A stretch of DNA of 64,000 nt from G963663775 sp963663775. GTDB lineage: Bacteria; Bacillota; Clostridia; Oscillospirales; Butyricicoccaceae. Below are positions 48,929 to 58,304 of the stretch, in pieces. How positions within the stretch are numbered: position 1 is the first letter of the stretch; every line of letters begins with the position of its first letter. The stretch is taken from assembly GCA_963663775.1 (NCBI GenBank), contig OY760624.1, forward strand, positions 744,001 through 808,000, read 5' to 3'. Below the pieces are notes generated by a model. That model saw only the letters and a list, made by a program, of their open reading frames with translations, did not search any database and was not told the DNA's origin. Made by a program: the position numbers and the translations under genes.

Positions 48929-49470
48929 TGAAGTATCTCAAGAAATTTTCAAAACGATATCGCTTCTTTTTGCTGCTTGCCGTGGTGAATCTCCTTCTGC
49001 TTGCCGCTTCTCCTGCCGACGGTATCCATGCCCTGCGCATCACAAAGGACAATCTGTTGGAAATGCTCCGTGTCGTGCCGCCCATCTTTGTTCTGCTGGG
49101 ACTGCTTGACGTTTGGGTAAAAAAAGAAACCATGATTCGCTTTATGGGCGAAAACTCCGGTCTGCTCGGCATTGTCCTTGCGTTTGCTTTGGGTGCTGCG
49201 GCGGCAGGTCCGCTGTATGCTGCATTTCCCGTTGCGGGGATTCTGCTAAAAAAAGGCAGTCGACTCTCCAATGTTTTAATTTTTGTATTTGTATGGGGTA
49301 CGATGAAAGTTCCGCAAATGTTATTTGAAATCCAAGCCCTTGGTCTGCATTTTTCCATGCTGCGGATGGGGCTGGACATCATTAGCATCTTACTCATGGC
49401 ATTTTTGATTGAAAAATTGATTCCCGCCGCCGAAAAAGAACGCATTTATCAAGGGGCACAACGTTTTTAA
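48928..49470 (+). CDS. membrane permease, second half of a two-gene unit (YraQ/DUF318-like)
   Basis: A 180-residue membrane protein with about five helices, including LAFALGAAAAGPLYAAFPVA, which mirrors the GAITLIPGFVAFPLA motif of the partner, and FVWGTMKVPQML. The start overlaps the stop of the first gene in TAATG. Both halves have their own starts and complete helix sets, so I read this as two subunits rather than a frameshifted gene. A strong terminator follows. Confidence 0.82.
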   Translation: MKYLKKFSKRYRFFLLLAVVNLLLLAASPADGIHALRITKDNLLEMLRVVPPIFVLLGLLDVWVKKETMIRFMGENSGLLGIVLAFALGAAAAGPLYAAFPVAGILLKKGSRLSNVLIFVFVWGTMKVPQMLFEIQALGLHFSMLRMGLDIISILLMAFLIEKLIPAAEKERIYQGAQRF

Positions 49471-49483
49471 GCCGCCTTGCATG

Positions 49484-49533
49484 CGCCGTCCTGCACAATG
49501 CTGTATTGCTTGTCAGGACGGCGTGTTTTTTTA
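49484..49533 (+). terminator. terminator of the permease pair
   Basis: 10-bp stem CGCCGTCCTG and complement (49484-49493 with 49514-49523) followed by seven or more U residues. Confidence 0.9.
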
Positions 49534-49603
49534 TCGCCTGCTTCTCTCCATGGAATTTACAGAATTTTTCTGCTTGCCAAATATTTAATTGCGGCGAAAC
49601 TAT

Positions 49604-49632
49604 TTTATTTTTCACTGCAATTGTGATATAAT
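49604..49632 (+). promoter_or_regulatory. promoter of the hydrogenase operon
   Basis: Extended -10 TGA-TATAAT (49624-49632) with a weak -35 TTTATT (49604-49609) at 17 bp. The leader is about 100 nt. Confidence 0.6.
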
Positions 49633-49736
49633 AACAAAAAATAGTTCTGTCCCAAAAACTTTATCTGCACTTTACACAAAACAATCGCTTTTATGTTGTC
49701 AACCGTATTTGGAAACCATACAGAAGGGAGATTCCT

Positions 49737-51572
49737 GTGAGCAGACTGAATATTGAAACGCCCAACCTGGCGCAGCGTGTGGTGGAAGACCTTTACCGTG
49801 ACATGGAGCGCCGCATTATCGCCAGCCCCCCCGGACTGTGTCCCGTTGATATGGCGGCATCCTTTTTAAAGCTTTGCCATGCACAAACCTGCGGCAAATG
49901 TGTGCCCTGCCGCATCGGACTGGGACAATTGTCCCAACTTTTAGAAGATGTTTTAGACGGCAATGCCACCTTGGACACCATTGACCTCATCGAAAAAACC
50001 GCTCGTGTGATTGCAAACTCTGCCGACTGTGCCATCGGCTATGAAGCCGCACACATGGTGCTGAAAGGGGTGACCGGTTTTCGAGAGGATTATGTGGAGC
50101 ACATCGTCAACGGCAGATGCCTGTGCAACCTCAACCAACCCGTTCCCTGCGTGGCGCTATGTCCTGCACAGGTTGATATTCCGGGATATATTGCCTTGGT
50201 TGGCGAAGGCCGCTATGCCGATGCGGTGCGGTTGATTCGTAAAGACAACCCTTTCCCCTCGGTTTGCGGCTTGATTTGTGAACATCCATGCGAAGCACGC
50301 TGCCGCCGCAATATGGTGGATGACTCGGTCAATATCCGTGGGCTCAAGCGATTTGCTGTGGAGCATGCCGGCGATGTGCCTGCACCCGCCTGTGCACCGC
50401 AAACCGGCAAAACCGTTGCCGTTATTGGTGGTGGTCCCGGCGGTCTTTCTGCCGCCTATTATCTCTCGCTGATGGGGCATCAGGTCGTTCTCTTTGAACA
50501 GCGTCCCAAGCTCGGCGGCATGCTGCGCTATGGCATTCCCAACTATCGTTTGCCGCATGAAGCCCTTGACCAAGAGATTGCCACGATTTTATCCACCGGT
50601 ATCACTGTCAAACCCAATATTTCCATCGGACGAGATGTATCTTTGGAAGAACTCAAATCCCAATATGATGCCGTTTATATTGCAATCGGCGCACATACAG
50701 ACAAAAAAATTGGAATTGACGGCGAAGACTCCGGCGGTGTTATTTCGGCGGTGGAAATGCTGCGTGCCATCGGCACCGACACCCCGCCTGACTTCTCCGG
50801 AAAAACGGTGGTGGTCATTGGCGGCGGCAACGTGGCGATGGATGTCACCCGCTCGGCGGTGCGTTTGGGTGCGGCAAAGGTCACCTGTGTGTATCGCCGC
50901 CGCACCGTTGATATGACCGCACTGCCCGAAGAAGTGGAAGGTGCGATTGCAGAAGGCTGTGAAATTCTGCCCCTGCAAGCCCCAGTGCGCATTGAAAGCG
51001 ATGCCGACGGGCATGCAGTTGCCTTGTGGACACAGCCGCAGCGCATCGGAAAAATCGATGCTGCCGGTCGACCCCGTCCCGAAAAAGCCGATGCGCCGGA
51101 AAATCGAATCCCCTGCGATATTGTCATTGTTGCGATTGGGCAGGGCATTGCCTCCCGCCATTTCGCCGAAGGCGGTGTACCTGTCAAACGTGGTGCAATT
51201 GCCGCCCTGTCTGACAGCTGTGTCGAAAACCAAACCAATATTTTTGCAGGCGGAGACTGCGTAACCGGTCCTGCAACCGTCATTCGGGCGATTGCCGCCG
51301 GCAAGGTTGCCGCTGCGAACATCGACACCTTTTTAGGCTTTCACCACATCATTTCCACCGATGTTCTCGTTCCTGCTCCGCGGTTGGATGACCGTCCCGC
51401 CTGCGGCAGAGTGAACATGCCGGAGCGGGAAGCCACGGAACGGGTGCACGATTTTGCACTCATCGAATGCGGTATGACCGATGAAGAAGCCTTGCAGGAG
51501 TCTTCCCGCTGTCTGCGGTGTGACCATTTTGGCTATGGGGTGTTTAAAGGAGGGCGAAAGAAAACATGGTAA
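49737..51572 (+). CDS. NuoF-type/GltD-like iron-sulfur flavoprotein, hydrogenase partner
   Basis: A 611-residue oxidoreductase. Residues 40-115 are the C-terminal 4Fe-4S domain of NuoF/HydB proteins (HAQTCGKCVPCRIG, then SADCAIGYEA). Residues 130-600 resemble the small subunit of glutamate synthase (GltD) and NfnB: Cys-rich CPAQVDIPGYIAL and CEHPCEARCRR, FAD motif IGGGPGGLSAAYYL, NADPH motif IGGGNVAMDVTRSA and IFAGGDCVTGPATV. GTG at 49737 is the start, with AAGGGAG 6 nt upstream. It overlaps hydA by 7 nt. The pair probably links NAD(P)H and ferredoxin to H2; whether it bifurcates electrons is unknown. Confidence 0.9.
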   Translation: MSRLNIETPNLAQRVVEDLYRDMERRIIASPPGLCPVDMAASFLKLCHAQTCGKCVPCRIGLGQLSQLLEDVLDGNATLDTIDLIEKTARVIANSADCAIGYEAAHMVLKGVTGFREDYVEHIVNGRCLCNLNQPVPCVALCPAQVDIPGYIALVGEGRYADAVRLIRKDNPFPSVCGLICEHPCEARCRRNMVDDSVNIRGLKRFAVEHAGDVPAPACAPQTGKTVAVIGGGPGGLSAAYYLSLMGHQVVLFEQRPKLGGMLRYGIPNYRLPHEALDQEIATILSTGITVKPNISIGRDVSLEELKSQYDAVYIAIGAHTDKKIGIDGEDSGGVISAVEMLRAIGTDTPPDFSGKTVVVIGGGNVAMDVTRSAVRLGAAKVTCVYRRRTVDMTALPEEVEGAIAEGCEILPLQAPVRIESDADGHAVALWTQPQRIGKIDAAGRPRPEKADAPENRIPCDIVIVAIGQGIASRHFAEGGVPVKRGAIAALSDSCVENQTNIFAGGDCVTGPATVIRAIAAGKVAAANIDTFLGFHHIISTDVLVPAPRLDDRPACGRVNMPEREATERVHDFALIECGMTDEEALQESSRCLRCDHFGYGVFKGGRKKTW

Positions 51573-53326
51573 CGCTTACGATTGATTCCCGCACGGTGCA
51601 GGTGCCGGAAGGTACGACCATTCTGGATGCCGCACACTCTCTGGGCATTCCGATTCCACACCTTTGCTATTTGAAAGACATCAACGAAATCGGCGCCTGC
51701 CGTGTATGCGTTGTGGAAGTGGAAGGCATTCAAAAAGTGGTGCCATCCTGCAACAATGTGGCAGAGGATGGCATGGTGGTGTATACCAATTCTCCAAAAG
51801 TGCGGGAAACTCGCCGTACCAATGTGGAATTGATTTTATCCCAGCACGATTGCCACTGCGCCACCTGTGTGCGGAGCGGCAACTGCCAGCTGCAAACGCT
51901 TGCCAATGATTTGGGGATTTTGCAGCTGCCCTATCAAAAACAAGTCGCACCCTTCAAATGGGATAACACGTTTCCTTTGATTCGAGATGCCGCAAAATGT
52001 ATTAAATGTATGCGCTGCATCCAAATTTGTGACAAAGTGCAAAGTTTAAACATTTGGGATGTTGCCAACACCGGTTCTCGCACCACAGTGGATGTTTCCT
52101 TGAACCGCAAAATCACCGACTCCGACTGCTCTCTTTGCGGACAGTGCATCACGCACTGCCCTGTGGGTGCCTTGCGGGAACGGGATGACACTGAAAAGGC
52201 GTTTGCGGCACTCGCAGACCCAGACCACATCACGGTGGTGCAGATTGCGCCCGCCGTACGTGCCGCTTGGGGCGAAAGTCTGGGGCTTTCCCGTGACGAT
52301 GCTACCGTGAATCGTTTGGTTGCCGCCATGCGCCGGATGGGCTTTGACTATATCTTTGACACCAATTTCTCGGCAGATTTGACGATTGTGGAAGAAGGCA
52401 GCGAGTTTTTGGAAATCCTGCAAAAAGGCGAGCAGGAAAAGCTGCCGCTGTTCACCTCCTGCTGTCCGGCTTGGGTGCGGTTTCTCAAATCGCAATATCC
52501 TGCTATGACCGCCCATCTATCGACCGCCAAATCGCCGCAGCAAATGTTTGGTGCCGTTGCAAAAAGCTATTATGCCAAGCTGCTGGATGTAGACCCCTCC
52601 AAAATTTTCAGCATTTCCGTCATGCCTTGTGTTGCAAAGAAACACGAGCGTGCCATCCCTGTGATGAACGATGCCGGTACGGAATCGGATGTCGATTTGG
52701 TGCTGACCACCCGTGAAATCGACCGCATGATTCGTGCCGAGCATATCATTCCTGCGGATTTGCCGGAAGAAGCCTTTGATGCGCCATTGGGGGTCAGCAC
52801 GGGTGCAGGCGTCATTTTCGGTGCAACCGGGGGCGTGATGGAAGCGGCTCTGCGCTCGGCATATTTCCTTGCCACGGGCAATAATCCTGCGCCGGATGCG
52901 TTTCGTCAGGTGCGTGGTTTGCAGGGTTGGAAGGAAGTCACCTTTCAGCTTGGCGATACCCCCGTGCGCTGTGCGGTTGCAAGCGGTTTGGGCAATGCCC
53001 GCAAATTGATGCAGGCAATCCAATGCGGGGAAGCGGTCTATGATTTTGTAGAAATCATGGCGTGTCCCGGTGGCTGTGCCGGCGGCGGCGGGCAGCCGAT
53101 TGCACCGGACCAAGAGCTGGCAGGGGTACGTGCCGACACGCTCTACACGTTGGATGAACACGCCGCACTGCGCTTTTCTCACGAAAATCCTTCTGTGCAA
53201 GCGCTGTATGAACAGTATTTGGAGAAACCGCTCTCGCCTCGTGCGCATCATTTGCTGCACACCGACCATACGGCATGGGAAATGCCGCCTGCGCCCCTGC
53301 GAAACACTGACGCAGACTGCAATTGA
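51566..53326 (+). CDS. hydA: [FeFe]-hydrogenase catalytic subunit
   Basis: A 586-residue modular hydrogenase that makes or oxidises H2. Order: 2Fe-2S domain (HLCYLKD, GACRVCVVEVEG, VPSCN), His-Cys3 4Fe-4S motif (HDCHCATCVRSGNC), two 4Fe-4S motifs (CIKCMRCIQICD and CSLCGQCITHCP), then the H-cluster domain with all three motifs intact: TSCCPAW, MPCVAKKHE and IMACPGGCAGGGGQP. It is a group A enzyme; its coupling to a GltD-like gene matches the HydDB group A2 arrangement. The ATG at 51566 follows GGAGGGCG. Maturases HydEFG are not in the window. Confidence 0.98.
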   Translation: MVTLTIDSRTVQVPEGTTILDAAHSLGIPIPHLCYLKDINEIGACRVCVVEVEGIQKVVPSCNNVAEDGMVVYTNSPKVRETRRTNVELILSQHDCHCATCVRSGNCQLQTLANDLGILQLPYQKQVAPFKWDNTFPLIRDAAKCIKCMRCIQICDKVQSLNIWDVANTGSRTTVDVSLNRKITDSDCSLCGQCITHCPVGALRERDDTEKAFAALADPDHITVVQIAPAVRAAWGESLGLSRDDATVNRLVAAMRRMGFDYIFDTNFSADLTIVEEGSEFLEILQKGEQEKLPLFTSCCPAWVRFLKSQYPAMTAHLSTAKSPQQMFGAVAKSYYAKLLDVDPSKIFSISVMPCVAKKHERAIPVMNDAGTESDVDLVLTTREIDRMIRAEHIIPADLPEEAFDAPLGVSTGAGVIFGATGGVMEAALRSAYFLATGNNPAPDAFRQVRGLQGWKEVTFQLGDTPVRCAVASGLGNARKLMQAIQCGEAVYDFVEIMACPGGCAGGGGQPIAPDQELAGVRADTLYTLDEHAALRFSHENPSVQALYEQYLEKPLSPRAHHLLHTDHTAWEMPPAPLRNTDADCN

Positions 53327-53346
53327 TATTTATGCATATTTTTCAC

Positions 53347-53384
53347 AAATCGCCCGATGGATTTCTCGCTCCATCGGGCGATTT
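53347..53384 (+). terminator. terminator of the hydrogenase operon
   Basis: Perfect 15-bp stem AAATCGCCCGATGGA and complement (53347-53361 with 53370-53384); the following U stretch is weak. Confidence 0.75.
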
Positions 53385-53437
53385 GCTGTTTCTACGAAAA
53401 AATGAAAAAACACGCCGCACACCACACGGCATAAGCA

Positions 53438-53466
53438 TTGCATTTCGACAAAGAACGAGCTATAAT
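53438..53466 (+). promoter_or_regulatory. promoter of the hybrid sensor kinase gene
   Basis: -35 TTGCAT (53438-53443), 17-bp spacer, -10 TATAAT (53461-53466); leader about 115 nt. Confidence 0.8.
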
Positions 53467-53586
53467 TGAAACGAATCTTGAATTTCCCATCTGCAAATAT
53501 GCCGCATTTTCGCACAATTTTGGTGCATACCATACAGTAGCGATGATTTTTTGCAGGGGCGAACCAACACAGAGGAGGGGGAACAT

Positions 53587-56500
53587 TTGGCTATGCAATT
53601 GCTGCAATGCCTATCCGGAAAAGAAATTTTCGATTTTTTGCAAAAAAACAAAGAAACCATTGCCGAAGAAAACCGTAAGCTGCTTTTGGCCCTGAACGGC
53701 ATCTGGAGCTTAGCAATGCTGATTGCATTTCTCATGCGAGCCGACCCTATGTGTGTGGAAGAAATGCAGGTTGTGTATCTGCTGTCGATTGCAGGCTCTG
53801 TGATAACGCTTCTCGTCACTGCATTTGTTTTACCCAAACATCCAAGGCTGATTGAACTTGTCATCATCGACTATCAAATCTTTTGCTTTACATACACTAT
53901 TTTTGCAGGTGTCATCTTCTTTACTGCGTACAATGCGGTAAGTTTTCACATTTTTCTGTTGCTGATGCCGATACTTTTTCTGCTGTCACCCCGCAAAACG
54001 TTTGTCATACAGCTGACTTCAACCATCTTATTTTGTATGTTCAGCGCCGCTTACAAGCCGCCTGCGTTGGCATCCAGCGATATGTATAATGCACTGATTT
54101 TCTGCTTTCTGTCCTTGGTTTTGTCCAGAATTTCTGCCTTGTTTCGCATCCGTGCTTGGAAAATGCTAGAGCAGCAGCGGGAGATGCGCCATCGACTGGA
54201 CAACATCATCAATAACGTCAGCGGCGGTATTTTGATTATGGATCGCACGCACTTTGGCGCCTATCATATTTCGCTTTGCAGCGACGGACTGTGCCGCATG
54301 ACGGGTCTGACGCATGCCTATGTGCTCCAGCATTTTGAGCATGATTTTTTTGCCATCGTGCACCCCTCTGACCGTGCACAGGTGCAGGCTGCCTTTGAAC
54401 AGGCCGCTGCTGACAAACAGCCCTTTGAACTGCGCCACCGTATCGCCAAGCTGAAAAAAAAGGCGTTCTGGGTGAATGCAAATGTCACACTTAGTACGCA
54501 CGAGGACGGCACTTTGACCTATTATGTCAATTATATGGACCTTACCGTGCAGATGCAGTTTCAGAAAAAACTACAGCACATTTATGATATGCTGCAAGAA
54601 AGCATTCTCAAATGCAGATGTGATGAAAACTGGACGGTGGTTGACTGTAATCGGCATTTTTATGAGCAAATCGGCTGCACGCAGGAAACTTTTGCTGCGC
54701 AGCATCACAACAGCCTGCTCGCACTCATCCATCCCGACCATCAAGATGCCTTTCTAGCTGCCGTTTTGCAACATGCCGCTCCGCAGCTGCATGTTTCCAC
54801 GCAAAGCTATCTCGTGCGGGGCGATGGTACGCTGCTGTGTGTTTGGATTATGGGGCAGCAGCTGATTGAAAATGACGAAGCTTATTTTTACTGCTCATTG
54901 TCTGATATTACCGAACAAAAGGCACAGGAGCATGCCCTGCTGCTGAGCAAGCAGAGCATGGCTGCCGCCATTACACATGCCAATTTGCAATATTGGGAAT
55001 ACGATATTGAAACGGCTCGCCTATTCCATATGAAGGATGCCATTTTTACGCAAGAATCCGGCGACAGCACAGAATCTTCCCCCGCATCCATCATCGAAAC
55101 CGGCTGCATCCACCCCGAAGATGTCGATGCCTTCCGGCAGCTGCATCAGCAGCTGCACCATGGTGAAAAACACGCCTCCTGTATCATTCGCCTGCATGCA
55201 AATGGAAAAAATATGCTTTGGCGATGGTATCGCTTGGACTACACCACGGTATTCAGCCGAGAAAACCAGCCGATTAAGGCATTTGGCAGCGGCACGGATA
55301 TTACAGACGAAATTTATGCCAAGCAGCAATATGAGGAATTGGTCGCTTTGCAGCAAATCACGGCGCAGGACAGCTTGATTTCCAGTGTTTTAAATTTAAC
55401 ACGTGACCACGTGGAGCATGCCAGCAGCAAAGTGCAAAACATGTGGCATCTCTATATTGACTCTGTGGATGAGGAACTGCGTGTTTCCACCAGCAAGGTT
55501 GTGGGCGAAAAAAACCGCATCGCACACGGAAAATTATACAACCGTGCCTATCTGTTGGAGCGATTTGCGGTGGGCGAAACCGAATTCCACATTACGGTAC
55601 AGCAAGAATTGAACCCCGGCAACGTGACATGGCTGAATAAGACCATCAAAACCATGAAAAATCCCATCACGGGAGATATTATGGCATTCACCTATGCCTT
55701 GGATGTTTCGGAAAATGTGGTTGCAGAAAAGCTGATTGAAGGCATTGTGGCAAAAGAATTTGATTTTGCAGGACTGATTTATGCCAAAACAGGGCGTTAT
55801 TCCCTTTTTAGCTATCCCGCAGGCGGGGATACCATTCTGCCATTGTCCGGCGAGAATTTTGATGCCGACAATACGGCACGTGCGCCGCTATTTTGTCCGC
55901 CGGAGGAATTGGAAGCATATTGTGCACAAACCGCTATCTCTCACATTCTAAAACAGCTGCATGCCCACGCGGAATTTTCCTTTTTATATCGTGCGCTGCA
56001 AAATGACCGTATCCGCAACAAAAAACTGCACATGTTCTTTGACGATGCGGAAACCGAGATTATTTGCATTGTTTGCACAGATGTCACCGATATTTATCAA
56101 GCCGAGATGAAAAAGAATGAATTGCTGCGCCATGCGCTGACCATTGCCCAGCAATCCAATGATGCAAAATCGGCTTTCCTTTCTGCCATGAGCCATGATA
56201 TTCGCACCCCGCTCAATGCCATTTTGGGCATGACACGCATTGCCAAGGAAGACAAAAACAATCGTGAACAATTGGAAGAAAGCTGCCGCATCATTGAGGC
56301 TTCCGGACAGCAGCTGCTTTCCTTAATCAATGATATTTTGGATATGAGCAAAATTGAAAGCGGCAAAATGGCATTTGTGCAGGAAAAATTTGCGCTCAGC
56401 AAAGAAATGGTGCATATTAAGGAAATTTTCAAGCCGATTGTGCAAAAAAAATCCCAGCAATTTGTGCTGCAGCTGCAGGATTTGCAGCATGATATTTGCA

Positions 56501-57333
56501 TTGGCGACCTCCTGCGTCTGCAGCGGGTGCTGAGCAATCTTCTCAGTAATGCCTCCAAATTCACGCAGGACGGCGGCACCATCACCCTGCGCCTGACGGA
56601 AATGCCCAGCGGCAAGGAAACCATGGGATATTATCGCTTTGAGGTCATCGACACGGGCATTGGCATGGCGGAAAATCAGCTGCAAAATATTTTTGAGCCC
56701 TTCTATCGCATTGATGGTACCAAGCCCAATGCAGTGGAAGGCACGGGATTGGGGCTGTCGATTGCCAAGCGCATAGTCGAAGCACAAGGCGGTACACTCC
56801 ATGTGCACAGCGTGCTGGGGCAAGGCACTACCTTTGTGGTACAGCTTCCGCTGCGTCTGCCCGATGCGCTCGCTCCCTCTGCAACGCCCGCTCCGCCGGA
56901 AGCCGCTTCTGCTGCCATTGACTTCACCGGACTGCATTTTTTGCTGGTGGAAGACCACCCTGTTAATATTTTAGTGGCAAAAAAAATGCTGGAAAGCCGT
57001 GGTGCAGCAGTAGATGTCGCTGAAAATGGCCAGCTTGGTTATGATGCCTTTGTGTCCCACCAAGAGATTCCCTATGATGCGGTCTTTATGGATTTGCAAA
57101 TGCCCATGATGAACGGATATGAAGCCACCAGTGCCATTCGAGAAAGCAAACACCCACAGGCAACAACTGTCCCCGTCATTGCCATGACCGCAAACGCCTT
57201 CTCAGATGACATCAAGCGATGTCTTGATGTTGGCATGAGCGGACACATTGCCAAGCCCATCAGCCTTGAAAGCATTGCCGGTGCGCTGACGGGTGCGGGG
57301 CTTTCTGTGACACACGACACAGACGCTGTCTGA
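53587..57333 (+). CDS. multi-PAS hybrid sensor histidine kinase with receiver domain
   Basis: A 1249-residue membrane kinase. Five or six helices span about 35-180; then three PAS-type domains (about 200-590), a further non-catalytic region resembling degenerate GGDEF/PAS modules (about 600-830), the H-box FLSAMSHDIRTPLNAILGM, ATPase motifs NLLSNASKF, DTGIGM and GTGLGLSIA, and a C-terminal receiver domain with the phospho-acceptor Asp in FMDLQMPMMNG and Lys in GHIAKPIS. Start: TTG at 53587 lies 7 nt from AGGAGG; ATG two codons later (53593) is 13 nt away and remains possible. No DNA-binding partner is next to it. Such kinases are common in gut Clostridia; the signal is unknown. Confidence 0.93.
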   Translation: MAMQLLQCLSGKEIFDFLQKNKETIAEENRKLLLALNGIWSLAMLIAFLMRADPMCVEEMQVVYLLSIAGSVITLLVTAFVLPKHPRLIELVIIDYQIFCFTYTIFAGVIFFTAYNAVSFHIFLLLMPILFLLSPRKTFVIQLTSTILFCMFSAAYKPPALASSDMYNALIFCFLSLVLSRISALFRIRAWKMLEQQREMRHRLDNIINNVSGGILIMDRTHFGAYHISLCSDGLCRMTGLTHAYVLQHFEHDFFAIVHPSDRAQVQAAFEQAAADKQPFELRHRIAKLKKKAFWVNANVTLSTHEDGTLTYYVNYMDLTVQMQFQKKLQHIYDMLQESILKCRCDENWTVVDCNRHFYEQIGCTQETFAAQHHNSLLALIHPDHQDAFLAAVLQHAAPQLHVSTQSYLVRGDGTLLCVWIMGQQLIENDEAYFYCSLSDITEQKAQEHALLLSKQSMAAAITHANLQYWEYDIETARLFHMKDAIFTQESGDSTESSPASIIETGCIHPEDVDAFRQLHQQLHHGEKHASCIIRLHANGKNMLWRWYRLDYTTVFSRENQPIKAFGSGTDITDEIYAKQQYEELVALQQITAQDSLISSVLNLTRDHVEHASSKVQNMWHLYIDSVDEELRVSTSKVVGEKNRIAHGKLYNRAYLLERFAVGETEFHITVQQELNPGNVTWLNKTIKTMKNPITGDIMAFTYALDVSENVVAEKLIEGIVAKEFDFAGLIYAKTGRYSLFSYPAGGDTILPLSGENFDADNTARAPLFCPPEELEAYCAQTAISHILKQLHAHAEFSFLYRALQNDRIRNKKLHMFFDDAETEIICIVCTDVTDIYQAEMKKNELLRHALTIAQQSNDAKSAFLSAMSHDIRTPLNAILGMTRIAKEDKNNREQLEESCRIIEASGQQLLSLINDILDMSKIESGKMAFVQEKFALSKEMVHIKEIFKPIVQKKSQQFVLQLQDLQHDICIGDLLRLQRVLSNLLSNASKFTQDGGTITLRLTEMPSGKETMGYYRFEVIDTGIGMAENQLQNIFEPFYRIDGTKPNAVEGTGLGLSIAKRIVEAQGGTLHVHSVLGQGTTFVVQLPLRLPDALAPSATPAPPEAASAAIDFTGLHFLLVEDHPVNILVAKKMLESRGAAVDVAENGQLGYDAFVSHQEIPYDAVFMDLQMPMMNGYEATSAIRESKHPQATTVPVIAMTANAFSDDIKRCLDVGMSGHIAKPISLESIAGALTGAGLSVTHDTDAV

Positions 57334-57360
57334 GGATACCACTTTTTCCTGCACCAGCTT

Positions 57361-57427
57361 AAAAAGAACATCCGCTTGCACGAATCGGAAGGCTCCGTTT
57401 TCGCTGCAATCGGATGTTCTTTTTTTA
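57361..57427. terminator. bidirectional terminator between the hybrid kinase and ablB
   Basis: Outer stem AAAAAGAACATCCG with CGGATGTTCTTTTT (57361-57374 and 57411-57424), inner TTGCA/TGCAA and CGGA/TCCG pairs, flanked by A and U runs. Confidence 0.9.
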
Positions 57428-57443
57428 ACGCATAAACAGGTGC

Positions 57444-58277
57444 TTAGAGCGTCTTATGCCAAACATGCATGCTTTCAATTGTACCTGCGATATTGGTATT
57501 ATTCACCAGTGTGCCGCTAAAGGTATAACCATGCTTGGCAAACGTGATGTTCATGCCATAGGATACCGCTCGTGCAATGGTGTATGCCGTGCAAATATGC
57601 CGTCTTCGCATTTCGGCTTCCATTTCCCACAGCAAATAGGAGGCCAGTCCTTTCGCACGATATGCCGGAAGGGTTGCGAAATCGGTCATTTCCACGTTTT
57701 TGCTTTGCACATCCATTTCGCAGGAGGAAACGGCAACCAATTTTCCATTGGTGCGTATTCCAAAATACACGATGTTTTCCTGCATCGTCTGCCGAAGATA
57801 GGCAGGGTCATGAATCGGGAACGGATACGTTGCAAACACTTCTCCATAGAGCTTTGCCATTTCAACAGCATCCTGCGGTGTTAAGATGCCGCTTGTATAT
57901 GTTGCAGGCAGTGGTGGTTTTTCTTGCAGAACTGCACTGTTTTTTGCCACTATCAGTACATCCTGCACTTGTTTTCGATTGTGAAGTTCTCCTCGTTCTG
58001 CCTGCAAATAATATGCCATGAAGCATGCGGTTTCCGTGCCTTGAAAAAACTGCGGAATTTCCGCTTCGGTGCGATACCCCTGCGTACACAAGCCGCTTTC
58101 TGCCCATTTGGGCACTTTGACAAACAGCTTGGCATACGCCTTTTCCTGTGCCAACTGCAGCAGCCGTAGCATCAGGTCTGGATAATCTTCCTTGGAAAGC
58201 TTCATCAGATAAATGCGGTCATTTTCTTTACCGTGCTGTACGAGAGAATTTTGAACCTGAAGGATTTCATCTGCCAT
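57444..58277 (-). CDS. ablB: putative beta-lysine N-acetyltransferase
   Basis: A 277-residue protein whose C-terminal half is a GNAT acetyltransferase: YFGIRTNGKLVAVSSCEM, DFATLPAYRAKGLASYLLWE (acetyl-CoA-binding loop) and the end ISFAKHGY-like TFAKHGYTFSGTLVNN. The N-terminal part matches the AblB family. It lies 27 nt downstream of the lysine 2,3-aminomutase gene. Together the two enzymes make N-epsilon-acetyl-beta-lysine, a compatible solute known from methanogens and some bacteria. GGAG lies 9 nt before the ATG. Confidence 0.9.
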   Translation of the reverse strand: MADEILQVQNSLVQHGKENDRIYLMKLSKEDYPDLMLRLLQLAQEKAYAKLFVKVPKWAESGLCTQGYRTEAEIPQFFQGTETACFMAYYLQAERGELHNRKQVQDVLIVAKNSAVLQEKPPLPATYTSGILTPQDAVEMAKLYGEVFATYPFPIHDPAYLRQTMQENIVYFGIRTNGKLVAVSSCEMDVQSKNVEMTDFATLPAYRAKGLASYLLWEMEAEMRRRHICTAYTIARAVSYGMNITFAKHGYTFSGTLVNNTNIAGTIESMHVWHKTL

Positions 58278-58304
58278 TCGTGTAACTCCGTTTTTCTTTC
58301 GAGG

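Noticed and set aside
49620..49637. Rex (NADH/NAD+ sensor) operator TTGTGATATAATAACAA overlapping the hydrogenase promoter
   Set aside because: The half-sites resemble Rex, but the total length is 17 instead of 18 bp and the left half has a mismatch, so the symmetry is broken. A binding test would be needed.
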